A stretch of DNA of 64,000 bases from an uncultured bacterium (GTDB lineage: Bacteria > Bacteroidota > Bacteroidia > Bacteroidales > Bacteroidaceae): the NCBI GenBank assembly GCA_905215345.1, contig CAJMPR010000007.1:62001-126000 (forward strand). Reading direction: 5' to 3'. A model generated the notes under the pieces. The model searched no databases, had not been told where the DNA came from, and worked only from the letters and a program-made list of their open reading frames with translations. The stretch's first letter is position 1; every line of letters starts with the position of its first letter. The position numbers and the translations under genes are program-made. Shown piece by piece: positions 41,743 through 50,860 of this stretch.

Positions 41743-41757
41743 CGGGGATTTTCCCCG
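41743..41757 (-). promoter_or_regulatory. GC-rich hairpin in the gadB leader
   Basis: CGGGGA and TCCCCG pair around a 3-nt loop, 31-45 nt upstream of the gadB ATG. It is strong in an otherwise AT-rich leader and may stabilise the mRNA or affect translation. No T-run follows, so it is not a terminator. Confidence 0.4.
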
Positions 41758-41824
41758 TCGAATTTTCCACAACAACGACTCCTATGGAAGAAAGTTCCGT
41801 CGTTTTACATTATTTGGCGTTTAT

Positions 41825-41912
41825 TAAAGGAGAAGTATAACGTAAAGGTCTACTTGAGGACGCTAAAGGTTAACTTTACGAAGCTAAAGGTCAACTTTAC
41901 ACTCCCTAAAGC
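41825..41912. repeat. Array of 21-22-bp degenerate repeats upstream of gadB
   Basis: TAAAG begins units at 41825, 41843, 41864, 41885 and 41907, steps of 18, 21, 21 and 22 bp. Units 3 and 4 each contain the near-palindrome TAAAGGTTAACTTTA or TAAAGGTCAACTTTA, much like the cores of the array at 29091-29175. It lies 110-200 nt upstream of gadB, in the region where the GAD operon promoter should be. Confidence 0.75.
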
Positions 41913-41949
41913 AGACATTGCGTAACCTGCTAATCACTAATTACTAATT

Positions 41950-42040
41950 ATGCGAATCAGGAGTTGAATTTAGTTTATAACGGGGACGAAATATATTCAA
42001 AACCATACAGAAAGAATTCAATTCAACTACTGATTCGCAT
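41950..42040. terminator. Imperfect 21-bp hairpin downstream of ald
   Basis: Arms 41950-41970 and 42020-42040 pair at 20 of 21 positions (ATGCGAATCAG core), extendable outward by AATTA with one indel, around a 49-nt loop. It lies about 40 nt past the ald stop and probably ends the ald transcript. The loop is long for a terminator. Confidence 0.55.
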
Positions 42041-42076
42041 TAATTACTGCGAAGCTCCGCCTCGCTAAGTTTTCTT

Positions 42077-43183
42077 TTATAATTCTATTGGTTCGTACTT
42101 CAACCCGAACACATCTGCTACAGCTTTGTAAGTAACCTTGCCTTTTACTATGTTCAATCCTAGTGCCAATGCCGGATCATCTTTACAAGCCTGTTTCCAC
42201 CCTTTGCAGGCTAAAGCTACAGTATAGGGCAATGTTGCATTTGTCAGTGCCATAGTAGAAGTAAATGGTACAGCACCGGGAATATTGGCTACGGCATAGT
42301 GCACAATGCCGTCCACAACGTACGTCGGCTCACTATGCGTAGTGGGGTGGGACGTTTCGAAACAACCGCCCTGGTCAATGGCAACATCCACAAGCACGGT
42401 GCCGGGTTTCATCATTTTCAGCATATCCCTTGTTATCAGATGCGGCGCTTTGTCACCGGGTATAAGCACAGAACCTACTACGAGGTCTATTGTAGGCAGC
42501 TCCATTTTGATGTTATGGAGTGAAGAATAGAGTGTTTTTACATTCTTGGGTAATACCTCGCTGAGATAGCGCAGGCGTGGCAGATTGACATCGGTTATCA
42601 ATACTTCAGCACCCATTCCCGCAGCCATTTGTGCGGCATTAGTACCAACCACACCGCCACCTAAAATGAGTACACGAGCAGGACGTACCCCGGGTACACC
42701 ACCCATTAGCTTTCCCTTTCCCCCTTGCGGCTTCTCCAGAAAACGGGCACCTACCTGGGTTGCCATACGTCCGGCAACTTCACTCATAGGAGTAAGTAAC
42801 GGCAGGGAATGATCGGGGTTCTCTACGGTTTCGTATGCAATACAAACAGCATCGCTTGCTATCATGGCTTCAGTAAGTAATTTATCGGCCGCGAAGTGGA
42901 AATAAGTAAATACCACTTGTCCCTTTTTAATCAGTTTGTACTCCGGTGCAATGGGTTCCTTTACCTTGACGATCATATCAGCTATGGCATATGTTCCTTC
43001 AATGGTAGGTGAAATCAGTGCACCAACATCCACGTAATCCTTGTCTGAGAATCCGCTGTTTGCACCGGCTGTTGCCTGTATGTACACTGTATGACCGCGT
43101 TTCACCAACTCGGCTACTCCGGCAGGGGTCATTCCTACACGGTTCTCATTGTTTTTGATTTCTTTAGGTACTCCGATAATCAT
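42077..43183 (-). CDS. ald: Alanine dehydrogenase
   Basis: The 368-residue enzyme interconverts L-alanine and pyruvate plus ammonia with NAD. It has the N-terminal GVPKEIKNNENRVGMTPAGV motif with the substrate-binding arginine and lysine, the catalytic His near YFHFAADK, and the NAD-binding VLILGGGVVGTNAAQMAAGMGA. Length matches the family (about 370). Cytoplasmic. It is divergent from the M23 peptidase gene and is separated from gadB by a terminator and a repeat array, so it is likely its own unit. Confidence 0.96.
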   Translation of the reverse strand: MIIGVPKEIKNNENRVGMTPAGVAELVKRGHTVYIQATAGANSGFSDKDYVDVGALISPTIEGTYAIADMIVKVKEPIAPEYKLIKKGQVVFTYFHFAADKLLTEAMIASDAVCIAYETVENPDHSLPLLTPMSEVAGRMATQVGARFLEKPQGGKGKLMGGVPGVRPARVLILGGGVVGTNAAQMAAGMGAEVLITDVNLPRLRYLSEVLPKNVKTLYSSLHNIKMELPTIDLVVGSVLIPGDKAPHLITRDMLKMMKPGTVLVDVAIDQGGCFETSHPTTHSEPTYVVDGIVHYAVANIPGAVPFTSTMALTNATLPYTVALACKGWKQACKDDPALALGLNIVKGKVTYKAVADVFGLKYEPIEL

Positions 43184-43342
43184 AATGTCATCTGTTTAGG
43201 GTTAAATATGCCGCAAGATAGTAATTTCTCTGTCTCAGTGTCATTCGGGACAGGCTGTTTTACAACAGAAAAAACTCAATTATTTCTATGTGGTGACGGA
43301 TGATAAATCTTGTTTTGTTTAGGCTAAGAGAACTATTCTTTT

Positions 43343-43350
43343 TATATTTG
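43343..43350 (+). promoter_or_regulatory. -7 element upstream of the M23 peptidase gene
   Basis: TATATTTG matches the consensus; TTTA lies 21 nt upstream as a weak -33. Transcription would start about 30 nt before the ATG at 43387. Confidence 0.55.
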
Positions 43351-43386
43351 CATGCATTATAAAAGTATGATATGGGTTATAAAGAT

Positions 43387-45057
43387 ATGAAACATTCTAT
43401 ATTTTTCTCTTTCTTGTTTTTTGTAGGTAGTTTACAAATTGGATTTGCCCAGGAAGCGTCCCCAAAAGAAGAAGTCTCTTTTGTTCCTCCTTTCGATTTT
43501 CCTATTACTTTCTCAGGTAACTTCGGTGAAATACGTGCGAATCACTTTCATGGCGGGCTGGACTTCAAGACCGGTGGAACTATTGGCAAACCTGTCCGTG
43601 CACTGGCTGACGGATATATTTCGCGTATTCGCGTGACTCACGGTTCGGGCTACGTGCTTGATGTAACATATAATAACGGTTACTCAACCATTAACCGTCA
43701 CCTCAGCGCTTTTGTCTCGCCTGTCTCGGAAAAAGTGGAAGACTTGCAATATGAGAAAGAGAGCTGGGAGGTAGAGATTACTCCTGAACCGGATGAGTAT
43801 CCGGTGAAAGCAGGACAGGTGATAGCCTTAAGCGGGAATACCGGTTATTCTTTCGGTCCTCACCTGCATTTGGATATGATAGAAACGGTCACCGGAGATT
43901 ATATAGATCCGCTACCTTTCTTTAAGAATAAGGTGAAAGATAAAGTTGCTCCCCGCACCGAGGGCATCATGCTCTTTCCGCAACCGGGCAGGGGAGTGGT
44001 GAATGGAAAACAGGCTCGCCAGACTTTTCCGGCACGACCGTTGAAACCGATTGATGCCTGGGGAGTGATTGGAGCGGGTATCCGTGCCTACGACCACATG
44101 GACGGAGTGGGTAATCGTTATGGGGTGCACACCGTGATTCTGGAAGTGGATGGTAAAGAAGTGTTCCGCAGCATAGTAGACCGCTACGCATACGATGAAA
44201 ACCGTTATATCAATTCGTGGACACATGGACAATATATGAAGTCGTTTATCGAACCGGGAAACCGCCTGCGTATGTTGCATGCTGCTAACGGCAATCGTGG
44301 GCTGGTAGATATTAATGAAGAACGTCCTTATCAGTTTGTTTATACATTGGCCGATGCGTTGGGCAATACTTCTAAAGTCCGTTTTACGGTACAAGGGAAA
44401 AAAATGAATATCCGTCCGGTAGAACATCGGGAGAAGTATGTTTTCAAATGGGATAAGACCAATTATCTTCAAGAACCGGGGTTGGAATTAGTAGTGCCGC
44501 GTGGCATGCTTTATGATGATGCCTGGTTGAATTATGCGGTACGTGCCGACAGTGGGGATGTTGCTTTTACATATCAACTGAATGATACCCGTATACCGAT
44601 GCATGGAGCTTGCGAAATGCGTATTGGCCTGCGTCGTGACCTTGTAGCCGATAAATCGAAATATTATGTAGCCGGTGTAACAGCGCGTGGAGGGAAATAT
44701 AGTGTGGGTGGTACCTATAAAGACGGTTTTATGAAAGTCCGCATTCGCGATTTGGGTACTTATACAGTTGCTGTCGATACGGTTCCCCCGGAGATTATCC
44801 CGATAAATCCTCAGCAATGGGGGCGTATGGGGCGTGTCGTCTTTAAAGCGAAAGATAAGGAAACGGGTATCCGTAGTTATCATGGAACGATTGACGGTAA
44901 ATATGCCTTGTTTGGTAAACCGAATTCCATCAGCGGAAATCTGGTTTGTGAACTTGATCCCAAACATGTGAAAAAGGGCGGAAAGCATGTCGTGGAAATG
45001 ACTGTGACAGATGATTGTGGTAACCGGACAACGGAGCAGTTCAACTTTATATGGTGA
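43387..45057 (+). CDS. M23 family metallopeptidase
   Basis: The 556-residue protein has a signal peptide (about 1-21, GFAQ) and an N-terminal LytM/M23 domain with the zinc ligands His55 and Asp59 (HGGLD) and His159-x-His161 (HLHLD). Members cut glycine-rich or stem-peptide bonds in peptidoglycan. The remaining ~380 residues form beta-rich domains of unknown role, likely for binding. An in-frame ATG 15 nt upstream is possible, but the chosen start gives a typical signal with MK. Exported to the periplasm or surface. Confidence 0.92.
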   Translation: MKHSIFFSFLFFVGSLQIGFAQEASPKEEVSFVPPFDFPITFSGNFGEIRANHFHGGLDFKTGGTIGKPVRALADGYISRIRVTHGSGYVLDVTYNNGYSTINRHLSAFVSPVSEKVEDLQYEKESWEVEITPEPDEYPVKAGQVIALSGNTGYSFGPHLHLDMIETVTGDYIDPLPFFKNKVKDKVAPRTEGIMLFPQPGRGVVNGKQARQTFPARPLKPIDAWGVIGAGIRAYDHMDGVGNRYGVHTVILEVDGKEVFRSIVDRYAYDENRYINSWTHGQYMKSFIEPGNRLRMLHAANGNRGLVDINEERPYQFVYTLADALGNTSKVRFTVQGKKMNIRPVEHREKYVFKWDKTNYLQEPGLELVVPRGMLYDDAWLNYAVRADSGDVAFTYQLNDTRIPMHGACEMRIGLRRDLVADKSKYYVAGVTARGGKYSVGGTYKDGFMKVRIRDLGTYTVAVDTVPPEIIPINPQQWGRMGRVVFKAKDKETGIRSYHGTIDGKYALFGKPNSISGNLVCELDPKHVKKGGKHVVEMTVTDDCGNRTTEQFNFIW

Positions 45058-45178
45058 AACTCCACCTCCTTAGAGGGGAGGAGAATGCTCTTTCTGACAA
45101 TAATATAATAAGTATATAATAAACAAAACTATTCCTTACACTCTTTAGGGGAATGGAAGGTTAAAAATTAAGTAAAGT

Positions 45179-46828
45179 ATGAAAAGTAAAAGACTATCTC
45201 TTTCCGTCTTGCTCGTAGTGGCGGCAGTGGTAAATGCTCTTGCGTGTACCAATCTCATCGTTGGCAAAAACGCTTCTACCGACGGTTCTACTATTGTTTC
45301 CTATTCTGCCGACTCCTATGGATTGTTCGGTGAGTTATATCATTATCCGGCAGGAATGCACAAGAAAGGGACACTGATTGATGTACACGAGTGGGATACC
45401 GGTAAATACCTTGGTCAGATAGAGCAGGCACGTCAGACGTACAATGTTATCGGCAATATGAATGAGTTCCAGTTGGCCATTGGCGAAACAACTTTTGGCG
45501 GACGCCCTGAATTGGTGGATACTACCGGTATTATTGACTACGGTAGCTTAATTTACCTCGGCTTGCAACGTTCGCGTACTGCCCGCGAAGCTATCAAGGT
45601 AATGACAGACCTTGTACAGGAGTATGGTTATTACAGTAGTGGGGAGTCTTTTACTATTGCCGATCCTAATGAGATATGGATTATGGAGATGATTGGTAAG
45701 GGGACCGGTGTACGTGGTGCCGTGTGGGTGGCTGTCCGTGTGCCCGATGATTGCATTTCAGCCCATGCCAACCAAAGTCGTATTCATCAGTTCGATATGA
45801 ATGATAAGAATAACTGCATGTATTCTCCAGATGTTATCTCTTTTGCCCGTGAAAAAGGTTATTTTGAAGGGGTAAACAAGGACTTTAGTTTTGCCAATGC
45901 TTATGCACCGTTGGACTTCAGTGCCCTCCGTTACTGCGAAGCTCGCGTATGGAGCTACTTTAATATGTTTACCGACCGTGGCAATGAGTTCCTTTCTTAT
46001 ATAGAAGGTAAGACACAGACTCCCATGCCGCTATTTGTAAAACCTAATCGTAAAATATCCGTGCAGGACGTGAAGAACGCCATGCGCGACCATTACGAAG
46101 GAACTCCTCTTGACATCAGCAAGGATTTTGGTGCGGGTCCGTATCATACTCCGTACCGTCTTTCTCCTCTTTCTTTCAAGGTAGGCGATCAGGAATATTT
46201 CAATGAGCGTCCTATCTCTACGCAGCAAAGTGGTTTTGTTTTTGTAGCACAGATGCGTTCCAATCTGCCCGATGCTATCGGCGGGGTATTGTGGTTTGGT
46301 ACGGATGATGCTAATATGACCGTATTTACTCCTGTGTATTGCTGTACGGATAAAGTTCCGGTATGCTATTCCCGAGTAGACGGTGCCGATTATATTACTT
46401 TCTCATGGAATTCTTCTTTCTGGATTTTCAACTGGGTTGCTAATATGGTATATCCCCGTTATGACCTTATGATGGGGGATGTTCGTGCCACTCAAACCGA
46501 ACTTGAAACTACTTTCAATGAAGCGCAGGAAGGTATTGAAGCCGCCGCAGCCAAACTCTTGGAGAAAGATCCCGTCAAAGCTAAAGTCTTCCTGACAAAT
46601 TATACCAACATGACTGCCCAGAGTACTTTCGATACCTGGAAGCGCCTCGGCGAATTTCTCGTAGTGAAATATAATGACGGTGTCATTAAACGTATGAAGG
46701 ACGGTAAGTTTGAACGGAATTCTATCGGACAGCCGGCAGGTGTCATTCGCCCGGGATACCCGAAGGAATTCCTTGAAGAGTATGTCAAACAAACAGGTGA
46801 CAGATATAAAATGCCCGGTGATAATTGA
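45179..46828 (+). CDS. C69 family dipeptidase, N-terminal nucleophile hydrolase
   Basis: The 549-residue protein has a signal peptide followed directly by Cys23 (ALACTNLIVGKNASTDGS), which is the catalytic nucleophile exposed after cleavage, as in PepD/U34-type dipeptidases. Other conserved parts are GETTFGGRPEL, the GYYSSGESFTIADPNEIWIMEM block and HANQSRI. It hydrolyses a range of dipeptides in the periplasm. It follows the M23 gene after a 121-nt spacer with a small GC-rich hairpin at about 45060-45083. Confidence 0.93.
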   Translation: MKSKRLSLSVLLVVAAVVNALACTNLIVGKNASTDGSTIVSYSADSYGLFGELYHYPAGMHKKGTLIDVHEWDTGKYLGQIEQARQTYNVIGNMNEFQLAIGETTFGGRPELVDTTGIIDYGSLIYLGLQRSRTAREAIKVMTDLVQEYGYYSSGESFTIADPNEIWIMEMIGKGTGVRGAVWVAVRVPDDCISAHANQSRIHQFDMNDKNNCMYSPDVISFAREKGYFEGVNKDFSFANAYAPLDFSALRYCEARVWSYFNMFTDRGNEFLSYIEGKTQTPMPLFVKPNRKISVQDVKNAMRDHYEGTPLDISKDFGAGPYHTPYRLSPLSFKVGDQEYFNERPISTQQSGFVFVAQMRSNLPDAIGGVLWFGTDDANMTVFTPVYCCTDKVPVCYSRVDGADYITFSWNSSFWIFNWVANMVYPRYDLMMGDVRATQTELETTFNEAQEGIEAAAAKLLEKDPVKAKVFLTNYTNMTAQSTFDTWKRLGEFLVVKYNDGVIKRMKDGKFERNSIGQPAGVIRPGYPKEFLEEYVKQTGDRYKMPGDN

Positions 46829-47032
46829 CAATTGATAATTGACAATTGACAGTTGGGGGCGCGATGTTTGTTGCAGGACTGTTGTTTTGTATCGTATTGT
46901 TCATATTCCTTGTAAATACTGTACAAATCTGTGAATCTGCGGTAAAAAAAATTAGGATATTTGAACTTAATCTTCTACATTTGTGTCTTAACAAACAATT
47001 GAAGTATTAACCTTTAAAATTAAAATAGTCTT
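46829..47032. other. Spacer with AT-rich repeat words and a -7 box before the phosphomutase gene
   Basis: TTGACAATTGATAATTGAC-type words at 46827-46855 form a self-complementary repeat of the kind common between genes here. TACATTTG at 46976-46983 matches the -7 consensus, but the nearest TTTG lies only 12 nt upstream, so the -33 is doubtful. Confidence 0.5.
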
Positions 47033-48775
47033 ATGGAAAATCAGGAACTGATTAAACAGGTCACTGAGAAAGCTGAAAAATGGCTTACTCCGGCCTATGA
47101 TGCCGAAACTCAGGCGGAAGTGAAACGCATGTTGGAAAATCCAGATAAAACCGAACTGATAGAATGTTTTTATAAAGACCTGGAATTTGGAACAGGTGGT
47201 TTGCGCGGTATCATGGGTGCAGGTACTAACCGAATGAACATTTATACGGTAGGTGCTGCCACTCAGGGTTTGGCCAACTACTTGAACAAATGTTTCAAAG
47301 GTATGGAACAGATTTCTGTTGTAGTGGGTTATGACTGCCGTAACAACAGTGATAAGTTCGCCAAAATCTCAGCGGATATCTTCTCTGCTAACGGTATCAA
47401 GGTATACCTGTTCGATGATTTGCGTCCTACTCCTGAAGTTTCATTCGCTATCCGTCACTTCGGCTGCCAGAGTGGTATCAATCTTACCGCAAGCCACAAT
47501 CCGAAAGAATATAATGGCTACAAGGCGTATTGGGATGATGGTGCACAGGTACTTGCTCCGCACGATACGGCTATCATTGACGAAGTGGAGAAAGTAAAGG
47601 TTGAAGATATCAAATTCAAGGGTAATAACAACCTGATTCAGATAATCGGTGAAGAAGTAGACAAGATTTATCTGGATAAAGTTCATACGCTTTCTATTGA
47701 CCCGGAAGTAATCAAACGCCAGAAGGACCTTTCTATTGTTTATACTCCTCTTCATGGTGCAGGTAGAGTGCTTATTCCTGCTTCCTTGAAAGAATGGGGA
47801 TTTGAAAATGTACATTGCGTGCCCGAACAAATGGTGAAGGATGGAAACTTCCCGACTGTCGTATCTCCGAATCCCGAAAATGCCGAAGCGCTTTCTATGG
47901 CAATCGCCTTAGCAAAGAAAATCAATGCCGATATTGTAATGGCAAGTGACCCGGACGCTGACCGTGTAGGTATGGCCTGCAAGGATTCCAAAGGTGATTG
48001 GGTATTGATTAACGGTAATCAAACTTGTTTGCTTTTCTTGTATTATATCATCAAAAACCGTATTGCAACCGGAAAGATGCAACCTACGGACTTCATTGTG
48101 AAGACCATCGTAACGACGGAACTTATCAAGGCGGTTGCCGATAAGAATAAGATTGAAATGCTCGACTGCTATACCGGTTTCAAGTGGATTGCACGTGAAA
48201 TCCGTTTGCGTGAAGGCAAGCAACAATACATCGGTGGCGGTGAAGAAAGCTACGGTTTCCTGGCCGAAGACTTTGTTCGTGATAAAGATGCCGTATCAGC
48301 TTGTTCTTTGCTGGCTGAAATTTGTGCGTGGGCCAAAGATCAGGGTAAGACCTTGTATGATGTATTGATGGATATCTACGTAGAATATGGTTTCTCTAAA
48401 GAAACTACCGTCAACGTTGTGAAACCGGGTAAGAGCGGTGCCGACGAAATCAAGGCTATGATGGATAATTTCCGTTCCAATCCTCCGAAAGAAATCGGTG
48501 GCTCTGCGGTTAAGTTAATTAAGGATTATAAGACCTTGAAAGCTACGGATGCTAAAGGTAATGTGACTAATCTCGATATGCCGGAAACATCAAATGTTCT
48601 CCAGTACTTCACAGAAGATGGAACGAAGATTTCCGTTCGTCCTTCTGGTACGGAACCGAAGATTAAGTTCTATATCGAAGTGAAAGGTGAAATGGGATGT
48701 GCGAAGTGTTATACCAATGCGGAGGCAGAAGCTGAAAAGAAGGTGGAAGCTGTACGCAAGTCACTCGGTATCTAA
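47033..48775 (+). CDS. Phosphoglucomutase/phosphomannomutase
   Basis: The 580-residue enzyme of the alpha-D-phosphohexomutase superfamily moves a phosphate between C1 and C6 of glucose or mannose. The phosphoserine is Ser154 in TASHNPKEYNGYK, the metal loop is DPDADRVG, the sugar-binding loop is GGGEESYGF and the phosphate-binding loop is RPSGTEPKIKFYI. Length near 580 is typical of the PGM type rather than the shorter GlmM. Cytoplasmic. A hairpin terminator follows at 48801-48837. Confidence 0.95.
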   Translation: MENQELIKQVTEKAEKWLTPAYDAETQAEVKRMLENPDKTELIECFYKDLEFGTGGLRGIMGAGTNRMNIYTVGAATQGLANYLNKCFKGMEQISVVVGYDCRNNSDKFAKISADIFSANGIKVYLFDDLRPTPEVSFAIRHFGCQSGINLTASHNPKEYNGYKAYWDDGAQVLAPHDTAIIDEVEKVKVEDIKFKGNNNLIQIIGEEVDKIYLDKVHTLSIDPEVIKRQKDLSIVYTPLHGAGRVLIPASLKEWGFENVHCVPEQMVKDGNFPTVVSPNPENAEALSMAIALAKKINADIVMASDPDADRVGMACKDSKGDWVLINGNQTCLLFLYYIIKNRIATGKMQPTDFIVKTIVTTELIKAVADKNKIEMLDCYTGFKWIAREIRLREGKQQYIGGGEESYGFLAEDFVRDKDAVSACSLLAEICAWAKDQGKTLYDVLMDIYVEYGFSKETTVNVVKPGKSGADEIKAMMDNFRSNPPKEIGGSAVKLIKDYKTLKATDAKGNVTNLDMPETSNVLQYFTEDGTKISVRPSGTEPKIKFYIEVKGEMGCAKCYTNAEAEAEKKVEAVRKSLGI

Positions 48776-48800
48776 AAAAACTAATTGATATAGCGATAGA

Positions 48801-48837
48801 AAGGGGGTAAGTGGTTGAAACTGCTTATCCCTTTTTT
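48801..48837. terminator. Intrinsic terminator after the phosphomutase gene
   Basis: AAGGGGGTAAG at 48801-48811 pairs with CTTATCCCTT at 48824-48833 around a 12-nt loop and is followed by a T-run. It also ends the convergent gene from the other side. Confidence 0.8.
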
Positions 48838-48842
48838 GTCTC

Positions 48843-49481
48843 TTAAAAAGATACTCCTACACTTGTTTCCCACAACCATTCCCAGCGTTTGGTGATTACA
48901 TTGAATTGTCTATTGATTCCGGTCTTTATTTGCACTTGTTGATTAATATTATAAGAGAATCCGCTTCCAATATATAACGGATTTACTGCGCCCGGCAGTA
49001 TCGGTGATTTGCTTCTGTTAAGGCTATATCCTCCATAAATATGGTAGCCGAGTTTTTCTGTAATATCAAATTTTAAGTCCGTTTTCTGTTCTAAAATGAT
49101 TTTGGTTCTTTTATATATTGATGTGGCTGAAATACTGAATCGTTTGCTATTTAGGTAAAATCTGTTCAGAAATGGAGTCTGGTAGTAAATATGGGTGTTG
49201 TTCAACCGGAATTTCGGAACTTGATACTTCTTCAAAGGGTTCATCGGTCGCGGTAAAAGTTCCTCAATAGCCAGAATAGGATCATTATGTACATGTGTAG
49301 GAGTAGAAAACAATAAATCTATCTCTTGCTTTACTGTGGGATTGGCGGGTATATCCGTTTCTCCATCCAACATACTTTTTAGTTTTAAAGAGTCGCTCTT
49401 AGTCCATACAGTTTGTCCTTGTAATGAAAAGGAGAAACAGGAGGATAAAAGTACTGAAAAAATAAATTCCTTTTTTATCAT
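48843..49481 (-). CDS. Exported protein with a DUF4858-like N-terminal motif
   Basis: The 212-residue protein has a signal peptide (about 1-22, LQGQ), followed by WTKSDSLKLKSMLDGE...NPTVKQEID, the same pattern as the protein at 34506-35183. The C-terminal half is beta-rich (HIYYQTPFLNRFYLNS..., GYHIYGGYSLNRS, VSF at the end) as in small outer-membrane beta-proteins. The two appear to be distant members of one family. No neighbour gives a clue to its role. Its upstream spacer of 379 nt holds no gene and no clear promoter box that I can defend. Confidence 0.8.
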   Translation of the reverse strand: MIKKEFIFSVLLSSCFSFSLQGQTVWTKSDSLKLKSMLDGETDIPANPTVKQEIDLLFSTPTHVHNDPILAIEELLPRPMNPLKKYQVPKFRLNNTHIYYQTPFLNRFYLNSKRFSISATSIYKRTKIILEQKTDLKFDITEKLGYHIYGGYSLNRSKSPILPGAVNPLYIGSGFSYNINQQVQIKTGINRQFNVITKRWEWLWETSVGVSF

Positions 49482-49860
49482 CTATAATCTTTCGTTGAGT
49501 CTTAGTTTACTCTTCATTGGTAGTGTTTCTTTTGAAGAGTATGCTGTCTTGTATATAGCTTAGACGCAACGATTCATAGAATGCTGTGGGAAGTTTTGGG
49601 AAAAAAAGTTAAAGGAGACGTTATAATGTAATCCTTCCGGTCTAATTAAGTTTCTTTTATATTCTTTATGCCAGTCTGTGCAATCATTCTCCGTTAAATG
49701 CTGTTCTTATATGCGACAGAGGTCAATAGTTAACAGATAGTACTACAGATTGCGGTTGCACGCCGATTGGTTGATGTGAATGAGAGTCGTTTCATTCGTA
49801 GTTGTTCGTTTGTAATGCGTGTTTTCCGCAATCTGTTTTTTGTGATATTACTTCATCACT
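49482..49860. other. 379-nt spacer without recognisable content
   Basis: I see no plausible gene, repeat array, strong hairpin or consensus promoter in this stretch. It is AT-rich and contains the upstream region of the minus-strand DUF4858-like gene and the 3' side of nudC. Confidence 0.4.
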
Positions 49861-50685
49861 TTATATCTTTATATCTTTATTACTCTTATCTGTATTTCCA
49901 TTTTCCAGCCACCAGTCAATCAGTTTTCGTGCAATGCTTAGTTTCCGGGGAATTTCCGGCAGATTATCTTTGGAATAAAAAGCGCCCGAAGACAATTCAT
50001 CATCTTGTAAGCTGATTTCTCCGCTTTCGTAGTCCGCAATGAAGCCTACCATCAGTCCACTGGGATAGGGCCAAGGCTGATTACCGAAATAAGTGATATT
50101 CTTTACTTTCAGCCCGGTTTCTTCCAATACTTCACGCTGTACGCATTGCTCTAAAGTTTCACCTGCTTCAAGGAACCCTGCTACTAATCCGTGGAATGTT
50201 CCCCGGAAGTTACGAGCATGTACCAGTAATATTTCTTCCTCTTTCTTTATCAATACAATGACAGCTGTAGAAACAGGTGGATACATTTCGTTTCCGCAGT
50301 TGGGACATTTCTTCATGATAGGTGTCTTCTGTTCCATGGAAGAACCACAAACGGGACAGAAACGGCTATGCTCGTCCCAATAGAGTATTTGGAAAGCTTT
50401 TCCGGCAGCTTGATAATCCGATAACGATATGTAGTCGTACGATGCTCGTAAACCGATCATAATCCATTCGTCTGTTTCGGGTATGGCCTGTTTCAGGGCA
50501 ACTGTTTGGATTCTATTACCGTCGGTCAGGGTTACTTCCTGTATCCTGTCTTCATTTGTAAGTTTTACGGGTAGTTCTGGTAAATAGGGAATACTATATT
50601 TCCCGTCTTTCTCTTTTTTCAGCAGCAGTTGGTCTTTAAAGAAGACGAACCACTGCAAAGAATTTATATTTTCTTTGGTTTCCAT
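49861..50685 (-). CDS. nudC: NADH pyrophosphatase / mRNA deNADding enzyme NudC
   Basis: The 274-residue protein has the NudC layout: N-terminal domain, a four-cysteine zinc site (Cys110, Cys113, Cys127, Cys130), and a Nudix box GFLEAGETLEQCVQREVLEETGL starting at Gly170. The NudC-specific SQPWPFPxS motif appears as NQPWPYPSGLM. It splits NADH to NMNH and AMP and removes NAD caps from RNA. Cytoplasmic. It is divergent from ravA. Confidence 0.95.
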   Translation of the reverse strand: METKENINSLQWFVFFKDQLLLKKEKDGKYSIPYLPELPVKLTNEDRIQEVTLTDGNRIQTVALKQAIPETDEWIMIGLRASYDYISLSDYQAAGKAFQILYWDEHSRFCPVCGSSMEQKTPIMKKCPNCGNEMYPPVSTAVIVLIKKEEEILLVHARNFRGTFHGLVAGFLEAGETLEQCVQREVLEETGLKVKNITYFGNQPWPYPSGLMVGFIADYESGEISLQDDELSSGAFYSKDNLPEIPRKLSIARKLIDWWLENGNTDKSNKDIKI

Positions 50686-50811
50686 ATATCAATTGTTACA
50701 TGAAAGAAGTGTATTCGTTGCATGAAAAAAATCGAATACAAAGGTATAAATTATAGTAATGCGGGAAGTAATTTGTAGAGAAAGAAATAAAAGAAAAATA
50801 TTAGTATTCAT

Positions 50812-50819
50812 TATCTTTG
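50812..50819 (+). promoter_or_regulatory. -7 element of the ravA-viaA promoter
   Basis: TATCTTTG matches the consensus and lies about 42 nt before the ravA ATG. No TTTG at the -33 distance. Confidence 0.55.
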
Positions 50820-50860
50820 TAGCTTCTCTTAAATAGGGAGAATTTGGATTGTTATAGACT

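Noticed and set aside
49767..50015. Small plus-strand gene in front of nudC
   Set aside because: Composition is that of AT-rich non-coding DNA, it overlaps the end of nudC and shows no domain or promoter.
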